From Flavobacteriales bacterium (GTDB lineage: Bacteria; Bacteroidota; Bacteroidia; Flavobacteriales_F; PHOS-HE28): a stretch of DNA of 64,000 nt. The stretch covers positions 310,001-374,000 of the forward strand of contig JADJKO010000004.1 in NCBI GenBank assembly GCA_016705955.1, in the 5' to 3' direction. Within the stretch, counting starts at the first letter, position 1; each line of letters begins with the position of its first letter. Both the position numbers and the translations under genes were made by a program. The notes below the pieces were generated by a model. It ran no database searches. It was not told the origin of the DNA and saw only the letters and a list, made by a program, of their open reading frames with translations. This document shows positions 41,601 to 50,441 of the stretch, piece after piece.

Positions 41601-41852
41601 TCCATGCAGGCGCACTTTGGTGGAGGAATGTGCCAGGCCGAAATAGTCGCCGTGGGCACGCTCCCGTTCATTGTTCGCGAGCATGCGGGCCGCTAAGGGC
41701 CCAACATGCACCCCGCCATCGTCCACACGAAACACCAACGGTACATCATGACCCTCGCCGTGTGAGATGGGCACGGGGTCCGCATCCTTCAACCTGCCCC
41801 AGAAGGCGATCGACTTCCGAGAAAGTTCGATCAACAATACTCCCTCGTTCAT
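38694..41852 (-). CDS. Hsp70-like / TM2 / TonB C-terminal fusion protein
   Basis: A 1,052-residue multidomain protein. Residues ~1-365 look like an ASKHA (Hsp70/actin) fold: LLIELSRKSIAFWGRL in the place of phosphate loop 1, HDVPLVFRVDDGGVHVGPLA like the Hsp70 TPSVVAF..VG segment, and ICVLSGSAIATPYYAGRL like the adenosine motif. The phosphate loops lack the usual DLGTTN and GGGT residues, so it may not hydrolyse ATP. A proline-rich linker (~370-400) and a charged helical repeat region (~400-510) follow. Next come a TM2 domain (~525-590, FLGGIGAHRFYLGQTGRG), another membrane helix, an unassigned periplasmic region, and a TonB C-terminal domain (~955-1052, YPQMAQDAMISGVVYMTFIV). ATGA overlap with the upstream ASKHA gene implies translational coupling. 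It is the last gene of the operon. Confidence 0.8.
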   Translation of the reverse strand: MNEGVLLIELSRKSIAFWGRLKDADPVPISHGEGHDVPLVFRVDDGGVHVGPLAARMLANNERERAHGDYFGLAHSSTKVRLHGTEQPAEVLLFEAAERYAEVFLRDHLRGAEALSASRKDLRLRFAFAPDLDANDRALVIALFNKGGYQDVAAVDMAVAIRQTVQHELSPPSGTPIAWFAAVGNDLFLTYAPAGSGSPTDPQKLVGLGQDPRLGSLVDILFQEATESTRMELNRERETPVLVDAAKHMLAKGGRRLTASITLADGDTVFDASVADTELEERSKWDTSVKQALDALGAMLKKQSVDTHQTICVLSGSAIATPYYAGRLQEQFRQVVCLNGKFEEALRRELFDLASMSGKRTPGFEVGKNVAPSTPDTASPTPSSPPPLPPPAEDPVEKRKREIAEQLARSNKEYDDEVRLGDFEFENGDLRKAVGHFQRAAGIKSQEVYPKERVAAIQREIAEVDERTKGNEEQYNAAITQADTAFKAYKLPEARRKYEEAAKLKPLEPYPKQQLASVASWVEKCAQGNQKWATTFLALFLGGIGAHRFYLGQTGRGVLSMLFFWTGLPLIFGFLNGLNFLLMGNARFLQKYNQGKPRTNKGLLVMTILGLVLAVGLWYLAKRLVGPSAEKLVAQHYAQFIQSGTWILLDDQQGGRAVYEVVFEEPNSKWSIFSPSTVHYTDALNVRVLEGSGAPALPQMFFDVELPLFQESYNRQAIVFCAEGGRGPCFVPTFLSRAEITFQYHQADGYQHTYRGVRADELAQLQKGREYAQYAFLREVDEMMANGDVVRLGKFKAYVCKAACAAAFEEESSGGLWREYVSETDVYGKIRLANTHVSSDGDRTNRSVAGRRFLYATRIISVTDPESGSVVQAHKLIAIMPYKESMNVPALQERLGAAARDDARIPPESGLTHSDASPLAMELVGGAAEPSGLTANGPIPAAEDAVDEPIFSIVEEMPAFPGGETELFKYLGKTVVYPQMAQDAMISGVVYMTFIVEENGKVNDPKVVRGIGGGCDQEAIRVVKSMPVWEPGKQRGKPVRVQYNLPIRFTLK

Positions 41853-44800
41853 CGCGCGCTGGCCAGCTTGGGAAGGATCACATCCTCCAGGAACTTCATG
41901 CCCTCGAGGATGATGATCGGTGCTACATAATCGAACTGCTCGGAAAGTCCCTCGCGCTTCGCCTTCAACGCCTGCTGATATTCCGGCTGCGCCTGGATAT
42001 AGGCCTCAATGTTCAGGCTCATGAACCCGTTGTAGAAGTCCTGTCGGGTCAATCGCAATCCAAAAGCTCGGTAGCAGCGCTGTAGTAGATGTCCGCGAAC
42101 GCTGCGAAGCGTGGGCACGGTAGTTCACCGCTCGGCGGTGCGGAATAGAAGCTTGCGCCACCTTCCAGCAAACCCATCAACTCACCCGTGATGGAGTCCG
42201 AACTATTCAGCATTGTGTCATCGCGCTTGAAGTATTCCTCGCCGATGATCTCCACCGCCGTGTTCTCCTGTGGCACCAAAAGGGATTTGGTCGGCTTCGC
42301 GAGTCCCTTGGAAACTTCGTATTTCACATCCGGTTCGGGTGATTCTGCCGGTGTACGCACCCGAACGCGCCCTTCTGGAATATCGCCACCATAGCCTTCG
42401 ATGAAAAGGTCCAGATAGTACTTGCGCGCTGCCTCCTTGTTCACCTCATGGAACCAATCGAATACTTCACCCAGAACAGTTCTGGGCATTTTGCATGCAA
42501 TGACCTGTAGAGCGAAGGCAGGTCCTGTTCATCCAGCCGGTCGATGACCTGTTCAAAGAAGTACGGGGCGGTACCTGCGTTGTATTTGGATTCGCCCTTG
42601 GTCAGTCCGGAAAAGCTCAGCCCGTGGTTCTGGCATGTCTCCAAAAGCGCATCACGCAGGCGGTGCGAATACTGCGATGCTTGGGAGATGCGCTGGGCAG
42701 CGAAGCGAATGGAGTTCTGCTTCACCATGGCCAACCGTGGCGATGAACCTTGCGGGTCCTTCATCATGCACAACGCCATGATATCGGTCGTGCTACCACC
42801 CACGTCGAAACAGAGGGTGAGGTATTCCTTGGTGGTGGTGACACGCTTGTTGGTGGCGATATAGTTCGCTACCGCGCACGCTTCGGTGAGCGAGACGGAA
42901 TCGTTGAGGTCGATGAAGTTGAACCTTACGGATCCGTCGGCTGGTCGTTCGACTTGTGGTGCAGCCTGTGCCGGGGTCGGCCCGGCTCCCCATTTACTGG
43001 CTGCGGAGCCTGACACGGTCTTTGACCCTGTGCGTGAGCTGAGTCGGCCCTTGGCCTCCGAAACAATGAGGGCCCTCTCCCCGACCACCGGGGAAACATC
43101 CGCCAAGCTCGCCCAGATCGCATTGTACTTGCCCACCATATCCTGGCTCATGGCCGAGGGGTAGGACCACTTGAGCTTTATAGGTACTGATCCTTCTTCG
43201 AACAGATGTGCGTAAACGTGCAAGAGAAGCGAGGAGAGGTAGGCGGCCTTGTAGCTGTTCTCGACCCCATCGCTCCACTTCATGTTGTGTACCAGGTCCA
43301 CCTTGCCCGCGCTGCCATATTTCAAGAAGTATCGACTATTCGTCGCTGAATCGATCGGCAGGTTCTTCTCGAAGCATGGGAACCCCCCTTTGATGGGTTC
43401 CGCCGCAAGCGATTCGGTGGTTCGATGATCACTGCCCCTTACGATCCGGCGATGGTCGTGGAGGGTCAGGATCGATTTGATTGAGTTGCTCTGGATCGGT
43501 TCGTTCTGGAAGAAGAAGATCTCGTTCTCCACAGCGAATTGCTGTCCGGCCTCCTTCTCCTTTTCACTCCCGAACAAGGAGATCCGGCGGTTCTTGAAAC
43601 GAAGGCCTTGTGGTTCGCCGACCTTCATCGAATAGTACGCCACGGAAGTATTGGTGCTTCCGAAGTCGATCCCCAATTCAACCTCGTCCAGTTGTCGGCC
43701 ATCGCCGATCATATTGCGCAGGACACCCTCACCCTCACCACCATACTTCAGCACTACATATCCCTGGTCCTTACCCGCCTGAGTGATGCGCAGCCCGATG
43801 AACGGGATATCGCTCTCATAGATCTCATACTTGTACGTTACATCGGCCACCGCGTGATCGGCAGCGATGTGCAGCGTCACGTTCGCTCGTTCATCGGCCT
43901 TACGGGCCTTGCCGTTCTCCGCAGCAAGGAGAAGGTCGGCCTTGTGCGACCCATCCTCCGCTTGTGAGGGCGTTATCCCCAGCAGACCTTCCTCCATGTA
44001 CGCCAAAATGGGCGTTGCTTGCAAACCACTGTCATTGTGAGGCAGCTCGTTGAAGAGGTAATATCGGTTCCACTTCTCCGAAATGAAGTTCGGCCACAAG
44101 AGCACGTCGCGGTTCTTGATCATCTTGGAGCCTACGCGGTACTTCTGCTCACGTGTGATCTCGCGTTCATCCTCCGTGACCAGCTTGAGCGTCACGGCCA
44201 GTTCATCGGTTGCGGGGTCATACACGCCGTTGAGCCGTGACCGCACATTGGCACCTCCCTGGCCCAGCAGCGTGCCGATGTTACGACCGAACACCGCCAG
44301 ACCCAAAGGTGTCAGCGGTACCGCGAAATAGGCGAACGTTCCCGCTTCAGCACCTTTCACTTCCGCTTTCAACAGATGCACGGCACGGCCGTTCAGGAAA
44401 TCTGCGGCACGAGCGCCTGGAAATACTTGGGCGATCTCCGAACCGGCCGTCATCAGCACATTGCGCGGGTCGAACAGGAAGCCCCCGGCAGCGCCCTTCT
44501 GGTGGCTCACCACACCGTGGAAACCATAGAGTTCCGTCGTATGGTTCAACAGGAGCGAAAACGGCGGTTTGAAGATGCTGATCTCCGGGATCTGGACCTG
44601 GAGTCGATAGCCCTTCTTGTTCGCGTAGGCATCGATCTCGCGCGACCAATCGCCCAAATTGTTGGAAAGACTGTCGTACTGGGGTTTCAAATGCGCAGTG
44701 GCCTTGTCCAACTCATCAAAGTGCTTGATGAACTTGTCATTGACGGCAGCGATCAAGTGATCCACATACCCTTTCAACAAGCCCAATCGCGCAGGGTCTA

Positions 44801-45428
44801 CGTCACCCCTCAATGGATCGCGGAACCTGCCCCCTTCGATGAACGGTGCTGCCTCTTCCACCTTGTATGAGGCCGAGGTGAACAGGAAACTGTCCGGCGA
44901 ACAGGCACCCACCACCCGCTTCTTGTACCGGATGATGTCGATCACCGGTTTCTGCGTGCTCGGGTCGCACCACAGTGGTTTGCGCTCGAAGAGAAGATTG
45001 CCGAATGCGCCTTTCGGTTCGTAGATATTGGACGTACTGGCGGTCGGCTTGCCATCGGAGTATTCCAATTCGATCCGCCGCACCTCGATATCGCTATTGT
45101 TCCAGGCAATGCACGCCAGGAGTCCACGCCATTCATCCACAAGGGTCTTGTAGAACGTGATCAGACCATCACCCTCTGTTTCCTTATCGGTGATGTGGTC
45201 CAGCGCATTGCGGAACAATATGGCGCGGGCGAACACCGAGGGCATGCCTGATACGATCGCCCCTACATCCACTGAAGCTGCACCCCCTTTCTCAGAGGCA
45301 AGCGTGGGGGTGATGATGTGCTTCGTAACACCTTGCACATTGAGTTTGTCCCAAACATGCTCCACCCCTGCCGGTTCGGCATTGGACTTCACCTTGATGA
45401 CAAGGGCCTTGCTGGTCTTCTCCGCCAT
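41849..45428 (-). pseudogene. Giant ASKHA (SrfB-like) ATPase, read through two one-base frameshifts
   Basis: Three frames join into one ~1,193-residue protein. The long 5' part (~985 residues) ends artificially near 42441 and the next frame takes over with VFDWFHEVNKEAARKYY. That frame stops near 42049 and the third takes over with GLRLTRQDFYNGFMSL. Each shift is repaired by adding one base in a short homopolymer: a G in GTGAAGTATTC and a T in GAGCTTTTGGA. The ASKHA ATPase core is in the second half: phosphate loop 1 VELGIDFGSTNTSVAYYS (near 585) and loop 2 LCFDVGGSTTDIMAL (near 874). The N-terminal ~580 residues are unassigned. It resembles SrfB-type virulence-associated proteins in size and layout. 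The ATG at MAEKTSK follows the tubulin-like gene's stop by two bases. Whether the frameshifts are real is open. Confidence 0.72.
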
Positions 45429-45430
45429 GG

Positions 45431-47095
45431 TCAATTGTTAATGATCCGGTGGGAAATGGTGAGCGCATTGGAAATGTGCGCAATGAACTTTTCCTTAGGT
45501 TGTGTCACGTTCTGGTCGGTCTTGGGCTCGCTGCCTTCGATCAAGGTGCGCACGAATCCATCGTATCTGCGATCCATTTTTTTGATTGCGAACCCAGCAC
45601 CTTCCCAGTGGTGCTTCTCGTCCTCAAGCAGTTCGCCAACATCAAGTTTATCCAATTCGCTCTTGTTCGCAGCGAACGCGTGGTCCTTGAATATGAACTG
45701 ACCAGGGCTCACCGTACCGCGTACCTGATAGATCCATCCAGGTTCGAAATTGCCGCCCGGCATGTTGTAAGCAAAGCGGCGCAGGTATTCGTCGATCTCC
45801 TTGGTCTCCTCCTCACTCACCGTTTCATATTCCTTCAATTTCATGGCATCGAATCGGCTCAACAGCCACTTCACCCCCATCCCGCCACTGGCGGCTCCGT
45901 TCTTGTGCAAGGCAATATGGGCAAAGGCCAGCATGGCACTCGAACGATCGGCGAACTTCTTCCACACCTTGTCATCCGCGCCGACCAAGTCTTGGGATTT
46001 GAAGTGGAATGCGCCGTTCTTGAACGGTGCAGCACGATAGAGATACTCGGCCTTTACAGCGGTCAGGCCGTCGGTGCGTGTAAAGAAGTCGAATGCAGCG
46101 CAGGCGCAAAGCAATTCGGTGATGTGGCATGGGTTGCGTTGATCCGCACCGCCGGTGATGGTCTTGTCCTCTTTGCGCAACTCCTCGTAGGGCTTACTTT
46201 CCACCGGCCAGCCAACATGGTAGAGCATCTTGTAGTTGCGCTGGACCGTGGGGTCGTTCTGGTAGAATTGCAGCGCTGCCTGGCTATTGAGGGGGAAGTA
46301 CTGGGAGTCCGCGATCACCCGGTTGGCCTTGGCGGACTTCTGCGCTGCATCCGGTTTCTTGAACGCGAAATACTCGGTAAGAAGCGTGGCCCCGAACTTC
46401 GTCTTGGCGAAATCGATACTCGTGTTCCCGTTGGACCGCACGAGGATCGCGTCCTTGAAGGCTTCCGGAAGGATGGGAATGGACGAAGCGCCTGTTCCAC
46501 CGAACACTGAGCCGAAAACGAAAATGCGGGCATCGGGCCCGGCCTGGGCCATTTTGGCAAGGAACTCGTCCAACTCCTTCTCCTCCATCGCCACATCGCC
46601 ACCTTTGGCGATATGCCGCGCAGCATCTACGATACCGTGGTACATGAGGTGTGAGCCCAGGTGGGTCTGCGCGCGATACCCATGGGAAAGATCGAACAAC
46701 TGCACACTTTCCGGATCGAGGAACAGGTCCGACAGGTCCTTGTTGTCTTCCTGTTCTTTGGGGCTTCCGCTGGCGAGGCGAGCGAGGTTGATGTAATTAT
46801 CGCGCCTGCCGGAGTCCTCATAATTGGTGAAGAAGCGGTGCAAGTTCAGCTTGGCTGAGAAGAAGGTACTCGCGTTGGGTGTCCCCCCTTTTTGGCCGGC
46901 CGTTGTCTTTACGCGGTTGTACAGTTCGATCAGGGATTCCGTTCGGGCCTTGTTCCCGTTCTCCCGGTCCGTGTCAAGGGTCAGTACCTCGATCTCCTGG
47001 TTATCGAACATGCCCATCGCGCACAGGTGCGTGAAGGCCTCCAAGCATCGCATGCCAGTGCCGCCGATGCCGATCACAAAGAGTTTGTCAGCCAT
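45431..47095 (-). CDS. Tubulin/FtsZ-like GTPase family protein
   Basis: A 554-residue protein with features of the tubulin-like (Tubulin_2-type) family. A Rossmann start MADKLFVIGIGGTGMRCLEAF gives the first nucleotide-contacting glycine loop. EVLTLDTDRENGNKA forms the next strand. The tubulin signature-like loop is IFVFGSVFGGTGASSIPIL (near 190-208), comparable to the GGGTGTG loop of FtsZ. It is much longer than FtsZ and lacks FtsZ's C-terminal peptide, so it is not a cell-division FtsZ. Probably cytoplasmic, GTP-binding and possibly filament-forming; that last point is inference. It lies between a small membrane protein gene and the ASKHA ATPase gene in one operon. Confidence 0.75.
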   Translation of the reverse strand: MADKLFVIGIGGTGMRCLEAFTHLCAMGMFDNQEIEVLTLDTDRENGNKARTESLIELYNRVKTTAGQKGGTPNASTFFSAKLNLHRFFTNYEDSGRRDNYINLARLASGSPKEQEDNKDLSDLFLDPESVQLFDLSHGYRAQTHLGSHLMYHGIVDAARHIAKGGDVAMEEKELDEFLAKMAQAGPDARIFVFGSVFGGTGASSIPILPEAFKDAILVRSNGNTSIDFAKTKFGATLLTEYFAFKKPDAAQKSAKANRVIADSQYFPLNSQAALQFYQNDPTVQRNYKMLYHVGWPVESKPYEELRKEDKTITGGADQRNPCHITELLCACAAFDFFTRTDGLTAVKAEYLYRAAPFKNGAFHFKSQDLVGADDKVWKKFADRSSAMLAFAHIALHKNGAASGGMGVKWLLSRFDAMKLKEYETVSEEETKEIDEYLRRFAYNMPGGNFEPGWIYQVRGTVSPGQFIFKDHAFAANKSELDKLDVGELLEDEKHHWEGAGFAIKKMDRRYDGFVRTLIEGSEPKTDQNVTQPKEKFIAHISNALTISHRIINN

Positions 47096-47129
47096 GGAGA
47101 ATGTTTATAGTTGGTTTGCGTCGACAGGC

Positions 47130-47459
47130 TCAGAACCAGTTGCCCATCTTGCCATGCTTGAACATGCGGCTGAACACGAAGCCCAGCACCACATACAACG
47201 CGAAGCCGATACCGGTACCAATGGGCAGTGCCGACATGAAGTTGTCATACTCCACTTTCTTCGTCGGAGCGAGGAGAAAGAACCCTACAGTGAACGCCAC
47301 TGCAGGGGCAAGTATGCCGAGTACCCAGAACCACATGCGACGCTTCTTGGCATCCTTGGGGTTCGCCCCGCCTTCGAATTTGATCATGTTGGCCACCAGG
47401 GCCGCAATGAGCAGAAAGACCAGAGAGACTATGATCGTGAAAATGTATGCGATGGCCAT
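47130..47459 (-). CDS. Small three-helix membrane protein
   Basis: A 109-residue hydrophobic protein with three predicted membrane helices: IFTIIVSLVFLLIAALVANM (4-24), WFWVLGILAPAVAFTVGFFL (43-62) and LPIGTGIGFALYVVLGFVFS (78-98). Short charged loops (NPKDAKKRRM, MFKHGKMGNWF) suggest the positive-inside rule. No family recognised. Gaps of 34 bp to the tubulin-like gene and 23 bp to the lipoprotein gene on the same strand place it in the operon, probably as a membrane anchor or channel partner. Confidence 0.75.
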   Translation of the reverse strand: MAIAYIFTIIVSLVFLLIAALVANMIKFEGGANPKDAKKRRMWFWVLGILAPAVAFTVGFFLLAPTKKVEYDNFMSALPIGTGIGFALYVVLGFVFSRMFKHGKMGNWF

Positions 47460-47482
47460 CGTTGGTAGGTTTCGAGAAGGGG

Positions 47483-49072
47483 CTATTGGGGAGCTGCCGT
47501 TAGGATGAAGTACGAATACAGCAGCGGGTTGCTGCGTTCAGGAGCAAGGGCCGGGTCCTGTAGGGTCTCTTTGATGGAGTAGTAGAGCGATTCGTTCGTT
47601 TTTCCCGGTATCGTCGCGGAGGGCCACTTCAATTTCTCCAAGGCCGGGTCCTGTGAATGATCCTGTGTGGCTTTCACGACAAGGTCCACGCGAACGATCC
47701 GAACGTCCACCAATTTCTCGGCGTCGAACTCCTTGTGAAAGGCAGTGGCCAGTTCCACCTTGGTCGGATCGGCGGTCAGTCCATTGCGGAAGAGATCTTC
47801 TGCGGCCGTAAAGACCTCCTTCAGTTCGCGACGTTCTTTGGGTGCATACGTCCACTCGGGTTTCAGCACACCGGTCGAATCATAACAGTAGAGTGCAACG
47901 GGGTTCTCCTCATCGTCGGCGATCCGCATGTACCCGCGATCTGGGTCCTTGATCACCTTCGGCGTATTCAACAGCGCCTCCTGGCAATGCGCAAAATGCT
48001 CCAGGTCCGCGGTCACATCGCGCACCTCGACCCCGATCTCTTTGAGTTCATAAGCGTCCGACCCCGAGGCATTCATCCAAAGATCCCGCAGAAAGATGCC
48101 CTTGTCGTCTTCTGCAGCGTGCGTCCGGCCCACGTAGCTCCATGGGAGATCCAGCGCGTAGACCTCGAAGGGCAGCCCATGCGCATCCACACCGTTCACA
48201 TATTCGGCGGTGTTCATCTCGTACACATTGTTGGCAGCATCATCCTTCCCTTCCTTCCCACGGTAGATTCCACCAACGCCCTCCTTCGGATACAGACCCC
48301 TGACTTTGAACGATCCGTTCGTGAGGTCGAATCGAGAGTCCATTGGGGTACCCGTTATGGCCTTCTCGAACTGGTCGAGCAGGCCGTTCGCTGCACCCTG
48401 GCCTAAGGAGAATACCATGAAATTCAATCGCTTGTTGACCTTGCGACCATCCTTCGTCTTCTCCTCATAGGGGTTGCTGAAAATGGTGATCCTATTGCCC
48501 GCCAAAAGCCACCGCTTGAAATAGTCCTTCCCAAAGCCAAGCATTTGCTCTTTGCCATCCGGCGTGAACTCCTCGAAGTCCGTGATCAACAGCGCCTCCT
48601 TACCCGTGCCAACGATGCGGTCCAGGGTGCGCTGGATCGGCGCCATGATCGCCTTGGCATAGCTCTTCGGTTCGGTCACTGTGTTGTACAGCTCATAGTT
48701 CTTCATCCCGCTCAACGGCGCGATGCTGTCGTTCCCCAGTTTGAACCACTCGATCTTCGGGTCCACGAACTTCTGCCCTACGGCCTTCATGATATCGCTA
48801 TTGGCTTGACTGCTTGTATAAGCCATGATCATGCCATTCGAAAAGTCCACATAGATTGCGGGTGGGAGCACAGGCTCCGGCTTCGAGTGAGGGGTGGTTC
48901 CCATGTAGTAGTCCGCTATCCGTTTTCCAGATCCTTCCTCAAAGGGGTCGGTGAATACCTCCTCTTTCGACCCGCAACTACAGCTTCCCCAGAAGACGAG
49001 CAGGCCGACAAGCACTCCCCATGGGGCCCTTCGCCCCGACCCTAGATCCCCAGATCTATGGTGAATGACCAT
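47483..49072 (-). CDS. Lipoprotein with vWA-like pattern, first gene of the tubulin-like/ASKHA operon
   Basis: A 529-residue exported protein. The N-terminus has paired arginines, a hydrophobic segment WGVLVGLLVFWGSC and a cysteine-containing SCSCGSKEE, consistent with a lipoprotein. Two segments resemble a von Willebrand A fold: IYVDFSNGMIMAYTS (near 73), like the metal-binding DxSxS strand, and EALLITDFEEFTPDGKEQM (near 160), like the later acidic strand. The rest is not recognised. An ATG 15 codons upstream is possible. As the first gene of the five-gene operon it probably sits in the periplasm or outer membrane and acts with the membrane proteins downstream. The vWA assignment is tentative. 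Confidence 0.65.
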   Translation of the reverse strand: MVIHHRSGDLGSGRRAPWGVLVGLLVFWGSCSCGSKEEVFTDPFEEGSGKRIADYYMGTTPHSKPEPVLPPAIYVDFSNGMIMAYTSSQANSDIMKAVGQKFVDPKIEWFKLGNDSIAPLSGMKNYELYNTVTEPKSYAKAIMAPIQRTLDRIVGTGKEALLITDFEEFTPDGKEQMLGFGKDYFKRWLLAGNRITIFSNPYEEKTKDGRKVNKRLNFMVFSLGQGAANGLLDQFEKAITGTPMDSRFDLTNGSFKVRGLYPKEGVGGIYRGKEGKDDAANNVYEMNTAEYVNGVDAHGLPFEVYALDLPWSYVGRTHAAEDDKGIFLRDLWMNASGSDAYELKEIGVEVRDVTADLEHFAHCQEALLNTPKVIKDPDRGYMRIADDEENPVALYCYDSTGVLKPEWTYAPKERRELKEVFTAAEDLFRNGLTADPTKVELATAFHKEFDAEKLVDVRIVRVDLVVKATQDHSQDPALEKLKWPSATIPGKTNESLYYSIKETLQDPALAPERSNPLLYSYFILTAAPQ

Positions 49073-49213
49073 TCCAAGTTCAGTCTTCCGGTTTGGTTTA
49101 TAGATTCTTGACTGCATGGCCTATTCTAGTGGTACAGTGAAACAGAGTATCCCGCGTCCGCAACGTCTACCCGTAGTGGCGAATATAGACGGTTGGACTT
49201 CTACCTGCCTAAT

Positions 49214-50441
49214 GGGTAGTCCGAAGAACCGGGTTTGATCAGAACGACGGTTTGGTTTGATCCAGACATGGTTCATTTTGTTGCGTTCAGGCCCCTTTCA
49301 GGGTGCTTTTTGGACCGACAGGTCACACGATCCCCACGGATGAGCGGGGTATGAGGTACAAGGAGCGCAGGAAGTTGTAGCACAGATTGGTGAGCCCCAC
49401 ACGGAAGGTTGCGCGTGCCAAGCCGATGCACCGGACGCTAAGACTGTGCAGTTGCTTGTTCATGCTGCCGAAGACGTGCTCAACCCGTGCGCGCACGCGG
49501 CTTAACTCCTTGTTGCGTTGCTCGTCCTGTTGGCTGAGCGGCTTGTTCCTGCGGGCTTGCTTGAGTACGCAGTCATTCATCTTGGCCAGTGCGATCCCGT
49601 CCTTTACCTCTTGCCAGTCATAACCCTTATCCGCATAGAGGTCTTGCCCCTGATCAGCTTCATCCAGCAGTTCCCAAGCCATCGTGCCATCGCTCACCGA
49701 TGCGGGCGTCACCACGTAATGATCGATCACCTTGCTGCCCGCATCCACCTTCACATGGTTCTTGTATCCGTGGTAGCTCTTGTCGTGCTTCCTGGTCCAG
49801 TCCGCGTCCAGGTCCTTCTGCGCTTTCTTGCGTGCGGACCAGTTCTCCGGGACCTCGCCGTTGTTCAACTTCTCCCGGTCTTCCCGCCCATTGTGCTGGA
49901 TGGGCGCATGCACCATGCTGGCATCAACGATCTTGCCTTCATTGACCACCAGGTTCGCCGCGCTTAAACGCCCATGGTAGGCAGCAAAGATCTGCTCCAT
50001 CGCCTTGGCTCCGGTGAGTTGTTCGGCGAAGAGGCGGATCGTGGTGGAGTCCGGTACTTGGTGCTGCGGCTCCAAGCCCAGGAAACGCTGAAAGCTCGCA
50101 CGATCGTTGATCTGGTATTCCAAGGCTTCGGCGCTTAACCCGTAGAGTTCCATCAGCACGATGGCCTTGAACATCATTACCCGGTCGTACGGTGGTTGCC
50201 CTCCTTTCTTCGGGTCACGCACGGGGAAGGCCGCATCCAGTTGTGTGCGGAAGGCTTCCCAGTTGATCATCCGCAACAGGCGCGGCAATACGTCGTTGAT
50301 CTGCTCCAACTTCTGGTGCTTGAACTGTTCGTCGAACAGGCTGCGTGAGGGTCGCTTCTTCATGCATCAAAGTGATCGATCATCGAACGCTTTGTCAAGA
50401 TCCCGGTGATCGGAGTTGTCAACAGGTTCTTCGAACTACCC
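49214..50441 (-). mobile_element. IS5-family insertion sequence
   Basis: A 1,228-bp element with 17-bp terminal inverted repeats, GGGTAGTCCGAAGAACC at the left and the reverse complement of GGGTAGTTCGAAGAACC at the right (one mismatch). It contains one complete transposase gene. Flanking bases (TAAT before, AGTA after) give no clear target duplication. Its right end cuts an Fn3-type gene; its left end is about 140 bp from the start of the lipoprotein gene. Confidence 0.85.
49323..50363 (-). CDS. IS5-family transposase
   Basis: A 346-residue DDE transposase. The N-terminal domain (SLFDEQFKHQKLEQINDVLP, PPYDRVMMFKAIVLMELYGL) is typical of IS5-group enzymes. The catalytic triad is Asp in GKIVDASMVHAP (near 146), Asp in DLYADKGYDWQEV (near 243) and Glu in RARVEHVFGSMN (near 294). 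Complete and apparently intact. No frameshift or second reading frame is needed. Confidence 0.94.
   Translation of the reverse strand: MKKRPSRSLFDEQFKHQKLEQINDVLPRLLRMINWEAFRTQLDAAFPVRDPKKGGQPPYDRVMMFKAIVLMELYGLSAEALEYQINDRASFQRFLGLEPQHQVPDSTTIRLFAEQLTGAKAMEQIFAAYHGRLSAANLVVNEGKIVDASMVHAPIQHNGREDREKLNNGEVPENWSARKKAQKDLDADWTRKHDKSYHGYKNHVKVDAGSKVIDHYVVTPASVSDGTMAWELLDEADQGQDLYADKGYDWQEVKDGIALAKMNDCVLKQARRNKPLSQQDEQRNKELSRVRARVEHVFGSMNKQLHSLSVRCIGLARATFRVGLTNLCYNFLRSLYLIPRSSVGIV

Noticed and set aside
45431..47095. Calling the tubulin-like gene ftsZ
   Set aside because: It is far longer than FtsZ, lacks the C-terminal FtsA/ZipA-binding peptide and is not in a division cluster. Only the nucleotide loops are shared.
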